64,000 bases of DNA from Candidatus Kuenenia stuttgartensis. Lineage in GTDB: Bacteria; Planctomycetota; GCA-002687715; CAIWVZ01. Each line of letters begins with the position of its first letter. Within the stretch, counting starts at the first letter, position 1. Shown in pieces: positions 62,566-64,000 of the stretch. Where the stretch lies: contig CAMARR010000001.1 in the NCBI GenBank assembly GCA_945860915.1, positions 62,001 through 126,000 on the forward strand, given 5' to 3'. The notes beneath the pieces are model-generated. The model made no database searches. It was not told where the DNA came from and saw only the letters and a program-made list of their open reading frames with translations. The position numbers were made by a program, and so were the translations under genes.

Positions 62566-64000
62566 ATGCGCCTGATCAAGTCATGCTCTCAAATCGTGTT
62601 TCTTCTCGCGACAATTGCGGCCGGACTTCATGCACAGGCGTCCTTGTGGCGCATCTCTACGGCGACCCCTAACGCGACCCGCGACCTCTTGGAGCAGCAG
62701 GGTTTTGATGTCGCGGGCGCTGACGCTGTACTCCAGCACGTCGAAGTCGTCGGTGGCCCGTCGACGCCGTCGCTCCTCAACGCTCTAGGTCTAGTTGGTG
62801 TTTCAGTCGGGGAGGAGGCGCCGTTCGCCGACATCGCACCCTTCTTGGGGTCTCCGACCGATATCCCGGCGGGTTATCGCACGACGGCTCAGCTGAACGC
62901 GGCCGCGGTGTCGCTCGCCGCTTCGTACCCGAGTCTCTGTGTTCTGCACGACCTCAATCTCGACTACAACAAACCTGTAACCGCAGGCGGAAGAACTTTG
63001 AAGGCCCTCAAGATCTCAGACAATCCTCAGGTGAACGAGGACGAGCCGAATGTGTTGATCGTTGCGCTCCACCACGCGCGAGAACTCAACACCGCCGAGG
63101 TTGCGCTTGACCATGCAACTCGACTTTTGACTCAGTACGCCACCAATCCTCAGGTGGCGGGGTGGGTGAACAGCCACGAAATCTGGATCACGTGGAGCTT
63201 CAATCCCGATGGTCATGAGTACGTGTGGACAAACAACAATCTGTGGAGAAAAAATCGCAGGCTCATTTCAGGAAGCACGTTCGGTGTGGATCTCAATCGC
63301 AACTACGCGCTCGGCTGGAGCAGTACGTGCGCTGGTTCGACCTCGCCGTCGAGCGAAACTTACAAAGGCTCGGCTGCGATGAGTGAAGCTGAGACGCAGG
63401 TCATGCAAGCTTTCGCACACGATCGTCGTTTCGCGAAGTTGATCGACTTCCACTCTTTCGGGCGGGACGTTCTTTATACCTACCTTTGCACGCCATTCCC
63501 GGCACCGCTGGAGGCGTGGTACCAAACGGAGGCGGTGTCGCTTGCGCTTGCATGCGGTTGGACCGCACTTGACACTCGGAAGTCGTCAGCAGAAGGCGAA
63601 CACTTCCAATGGGAAATTTGGCGCTACGGAACACACGCGTTCCTCATTGAGCTCGGTACGGCGTTCCAGCCGGCATACGCGGAAGTCACGACCGAAAGTG
63701 CCTCGACTTGGGGAGGCGTTCAATGGATGTTGGGACGGCCGATTCCGATTTCTGGACATGTCCGCGATGCATGCACAGGATTGCCGATCGTCGCCAACTT
63801 GAGCATTTCGGGAATCAGTTATTCCGCAGGGGAGATTCGTGAGTCCTCTCCCCGTGACGGCCGTTACCACCTGTTTGTGCCCCCCGGCACCTGGACGGTG
63901 ACTTATTCCAAGCCCGGCTATCTTTCCGCGTCGCAGACGTTCACGACAACTGCGAGTTCGGCTGCCGTCGCCGATGTCTCACTAACGCCGATCATCTCAC
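62566..64000 (+). CDS. secreted M14 zinc carboxypeptidase, 5' part
   Basis: Open reading frame running past the window end; 478 codons are visible. A signal peptide (about residues 1-24, FLLATIAAGLHAQA) is followed by a propeptide-like stretch and an M14 domain: zinc ligands H170 and E173 (HHARE), substrate-binding N213-PDG and D242-LNRNY, third zinc ligand H296 (DFHSFG), and catalytic Glu362 in FLIELGT. After residue about 385 a carboxypeptidase-regulatory-like beta domain begins (ISGHVRDACTG; PPGTWTVTYSKPGYL), and more domains probably follow. It is divergent from pfkA. A TACGCT hexamer lies 6 bases before the ATG. Confidence 0.93.
   Translation, partial: MRLIKSCSQIVFLLATIAAGLHAQASLWRISTATPNATRDLLEQQGFDVAGADAVLQHVEVVGGPSTPSLLNALGLVGVSVGEEAPFADIAPFLGSPTDIPAGYRTTAQLNAAAVSLAASYPSLCVLHDLNLDYNKPVTAGGRTLKALKISDNPQVNEDEPNVLIVALHHARELNTAEVALDHATRLLTQYATNPQVAGWVNSHEIWITWSFNPDGHEYVWTNNNLWRKNRRLISGSTFGVDLNRNYALGWSSTCAGSTSPSSETYKGSAAMSEAETQVMQAFAHDRRFAKLIDFHSFGRDVLYTYLCTPFPAPLEAWYQTEAVSLALACGWTALDTRKSSAEGEHFQWEIWRYGTHAFLIELGTAFQPAYAEVTTESASTWGGVQWMLGRPIPISGHVRDACTGLPIVANLSISGISYSAGEIRESSPRDGRYHLFVPPGTWTVTYSKPGYLSASQTFTTTASSAAVADVSLTPIIS

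Overview
The window is 64 kb of dense, high-GC bacterial chromosome, roughly 90% coding, with no insertion sequence, prophage, plasmid function or CRISPR array that I can see. A Gram-negative envelope is implied by a TolC-like lipoprotein, a second lipoprotein, a SurA-like chaperone and many signal peptides. HEAT-repeat proteins with signal peptides, an FHA-Ser/Thr kinase, an ECF sigma factor paired with a zinc-finger/HEAT anti-sigma factor and a DUF1570-type zinc hydrolase together suggest a planctomycete-like lineage. That placement is inference, not a phylogenetic result.

Layout. 1-4.6 kb: the 3' end of gpmI, a sigma/anti-sigma pair and a HEAT protein. 4.7-14.2 kb (minus): a six-gene chain, FHA-kinase, DUF167, purine nucleoside phosphorylase, ileS, purN and an M61 peptidase, every junction a 4-bp start/stop overlap, with a tRNA-Leu 7 bp after the last gene. 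14.2-17.6 kb: a YggS-like PLP protein, a beta-propeller lipoprotein and tilS. 17.6-23.8 kb (plus): pgk, rpe, accD, a TolC-like protein and a GH42-like hydrolase. 23.8-26.7 kb (minus): an ABC exporter and an unknown protein. 26.8-32.6 kb (plus): an RluA-type pseudouridine synthase, then a packed lipid-flavoured operon (patatin, two GNAT proteins, a small membrane protein, a fatty acid desaturase and a small DUF6125-like protein).

32.6-36.6 kb holds a compact aerobic benzoyl-CoA (box) cluster: a divergent BoxR-type regulator, boxC and boxB. No boxA reductase or benzoate-CoA ligase is in the window. 37.5-39.7 kb holds an SDR and an FAD oxidoreductase that closely resemble DprE2 and DprE1 of mycobacterial arabinan precursor synthesis; the Cys attacked by benzothiazinones in DprE1 is Ala here. 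A divergent tRNA cluster follows (His and Lys on minus, two Arg on plus).

40.2-46.4 kb: a sulfite-oxidase-fold molybdoenzyme, an aberrant SHMT-like PLP enzyme, an exported M61 peptidase, a thioredoxin-fold protein missing one active-site Cys, and a SurA-like isomerase. 46.5-54.1 kb: a secreted unknown, a HEAT protein, lysine 6-aminotransferase, a hybrid histidine kinase translationally coupled to an XdhC protein, and a DUF1570-like protein. 54.1-64 kb: mnmG, tRNA-Leu, smpB next to ssrA (tmRNA) with a clear terminator, a YdeP-type molybdoenzyme, ahcY, pfkA, and the 5' part of a secreted M14 zinc carboxypeptidase that runs off the end.

The parts most worth follow-up are the minimal box cluster with its compact divergent promoter, the DprE2/DprE1-like pair outside actinobacteria, the patatin-GNAT-GNAT-desaturase operon, and the SHMT-like enzyme with an altered active site.
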